This document shows positions 62,523-64,000 of a DNA stretch of 64,000 bases, one piece after another; position 1 is the stretch's first letter, and every line of letters begins with the position of its first letter. Where the stretch lies: NCBI GenBank assembly GCA_914767885.1, contig CAJZBQ010000013.1:992001-1056000 (forward strand), in the 5' to 3' direction. The notes under the pieces were generated by a model, which ran no database searches, had not been told where the DNA came from, and saw only the letters and a list, made by a program, of their open reading frames with translations. The stretch is from Blepharisma stoltei (lineage: Eukaryota > Ciliophora > Heterotrichea > Heterotrichida > Blepharismidae). Position numbers and translations under genes: made by a program.

Positions 62523-64000
62523 ATGATAGACACTCAGCAGTCAAGAGCACCTCAAGATATAATTATTCATCCCTCAGTCTTTATCAATATCTTTGAACAC
62601 ATGATCAAATATATCTCCAGTAGAAATACATTTCAGCGACAGGTTGGTATACTCCTTGGCTATGAAGAAAATTGTTGTGTTCATATCAATATCTCGTTCG
62701 AAGCAATTTGTTTAGAAGGGTCAAATACAAATGAACCAGATATTTCTGCTATTCAAAAAAAATCTTCCAGCCTTCTTGGAATACTCCCAAATTATAAAAT
62801 ATTAGGCTGATACTCTACCTATACACTCAGTGAGTCTGAAATGATATTTTATAATAATTTCACTTCTCTAATAGAAAATCCTTTATTATTGGTATGAAAT
62901 GACTCACTGGAAATCCCAAAAAATCAAGAGCAATTCTTATTTGGACTCTATAAAATTTGTAAGCACGAACTTAACATGGAAATTTTTTCCGAGCTTATTA
63001 AGATTCCATATACAATTGGAATAAACCAAATAGCTTCTCCTAGTTTTCATAATTTTCCTGTTTTTCCTGATTCCCCTGATTCTCCAATTAAATCTAAAAG
63101 ATTTTTTCAAGAAAATATTTCAACTGACATTTATACAAAGCAAATTAAAGAAATTGAAGGAATCATCTTAAATTCTCTGATCATAACAATTATTAATCAG
63201 TTATGTAAAGGAGATCAAGCTTTATTATTAAATTTATCAAATTTTAATCCCAAAAATTCTCATATGGACATTTATGTAGAATTAACAAGCTTAGAGATTA
63301 ACGACGAACTATTAAGCAAGAAAGTATTTTTTATGAAAAAAACTGTCACAGGCATATCAAAATTTTTAAAAGAACTTAAAGAATCAATAATGAGCATGGA
63401 TTTGAGAGAAACACAGTTTTTAGAAGACAATTTTACAATTATAAAAAGTTGCTTTAATAGTGCAAGCCAACCAGTCATTTTTAAAGAAACAAGATTTTCT
63501 AACATTCAAGGTATTGAAAATTTTATAAGCACTGCAAATGCTTATGACATATTATCAATAATAAATTGCATTACATATGATAAACTAGAAGAGCAATCTA
63601 TATCATTTAAATTCTTATTTAAATGAATCGAAAGTAGCTGGTTACCTTATAGCAAGTTTATACTTAGATTTCTATCTAAAAAAAATACTGAATCGCCTGA
63701 AGCTGAGAAGAAATATTTGATATGAAAATTAAAAAATTGCGATGTTGTCAGAGAATATGAAAATTATGGAAAATGAAATAGCTTGCCTAGAAGTAAATTT
63801 GAAGAATTTTGCTTACTTTGAATATTTGCAGTCAGAAATAAACACCAAATAATTGAAAAATATGAGCATTTAATAAAGGATGTTTACCAAAAAATTCTTG
63901 ACTTCAATGATCCAACAGATGAAGAAATCAATTCATTTTTTTACTTTTTATTTACAATATTATCCAGCTCCAGCTCAGAGCTTTATTGCAATATAGGAGA
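62523..64000 (+). CDS. MPN-domain-like protein, runs off the window
   Basis: Open for 492 codons with about eight UGA as Trp, no stop before the window end. Residues 10-200 resemble an MPN (Mov34) domain: IIIHPSVFINIFEHM, RQVGILLGYEEN, VHINISFEAIC, LLGILPNYKILGWYSTYTLSE, followed by SHMDIYVELTSLEIN. The metal-binding JAMM residues are not seen, as in eIF3f or CSN6-type non-catalytic members. The C-terminal 250 residues are helical and unrecognised. The assignment is by pattern only. The 5' copy at 61902 is its relic. Confidence 0.5.

Overview
The window looks like germline (micronuclear) DNA of a heterotrich ciliate, most likely Blepharisma or a close relative. Three observations support this. 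(1) Genes read straight through UGA where the family has a conserved tryptophan (Trp before NCPHGRPT in the PMS2 homologue, the W.EP motif of the FEN1 homologue, the LWYG motif of a Cyc8-like TPR protein), while genes end at UAA or UAG. (2) Introns are tiny: 15 nt at 1925 and 40648, and a probable 17 nt one at 5044. (3) Nearly every gene is cut by extra DNA bounded by a short direct repeat, and taking it out restores one frame. Summed over each gene, the remaining length is a multiple of three in every case tested. These segments behave as internal eliminated sequences (IESs). I count about 36, of 52 bp to 2.15 kb.

Four classes of extra DNA occur. (a) Short AT-rich IESs of 52-114 bp, flanked by TA. 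(b) MITE-like elements ending CTCCC...GGGAG in three sequence families (motifs CTCCGTGAGCGAACAAA, CATCCTTGATCGAACGAT, CCTTTAAATTGGAACAA). They are flanked by TNA (TTA, TAA, TGA, TCA), not always TA, and share an unusual four-motif layout. (c) GC-rich fold-back palindromes at 23.7, 39.5 and 48.3 kb. (d) About 13 SINE-like retroposons with an AAAATGG head, a microsatellite tail and usually 10-18 bp target duplications, several inside coding sequence. One 2.15 kb IES in the PMS2 gene has about 340 bp inverted arms around eight copies of an about 172 bp tandem repeat.

Layout. 0-12 kb: kelch protein, EF-hand protein, ankyrin-DHHC palmitoyltransferase, a degenerate trypsin fused to a kelch propeller, a TTLL-type ligase and a small protein. 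12-23 kb: two tandem plasma-membrane Ca-ATPase paralogues, each with its own set of insertions. 23-31 kb: intergenic DNA, the PMS2 gene and a CIBAR/FAM92-like BAR protein. 31-43 kb: outer-dynein-arm docking-type coiled coil, rhodanese-phosphatase, RRM protein, possible START protein, STK32-like kinase and HIBCH-like hydrolase. 43-54 kb: Cyc8-like TPR protein, a tandem pseudokinase, VPS33 and a dCache membrane sensor. 54-64 kb: several hypothetical proteins, tRNA-Ser(CGA), a coiled coil, a FEN1 homologue with a changed catalytic residue, a double-FHA protein, and an MPN-like protein with a broken upstream copy.

Gene order is ordinary eukaryotic housekeeping on both strands with very short spacers; there are no operons. 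PMS2 and FEN1 act in DNA repair, VPS33 in endolysosome fusion, and BAR, ODA-docking and TTLL proteins in cilia. The distinctive content is the germline-limited DNA. All coordinates and joins were worked out by eye, so IES ends may be off by one TA shift.
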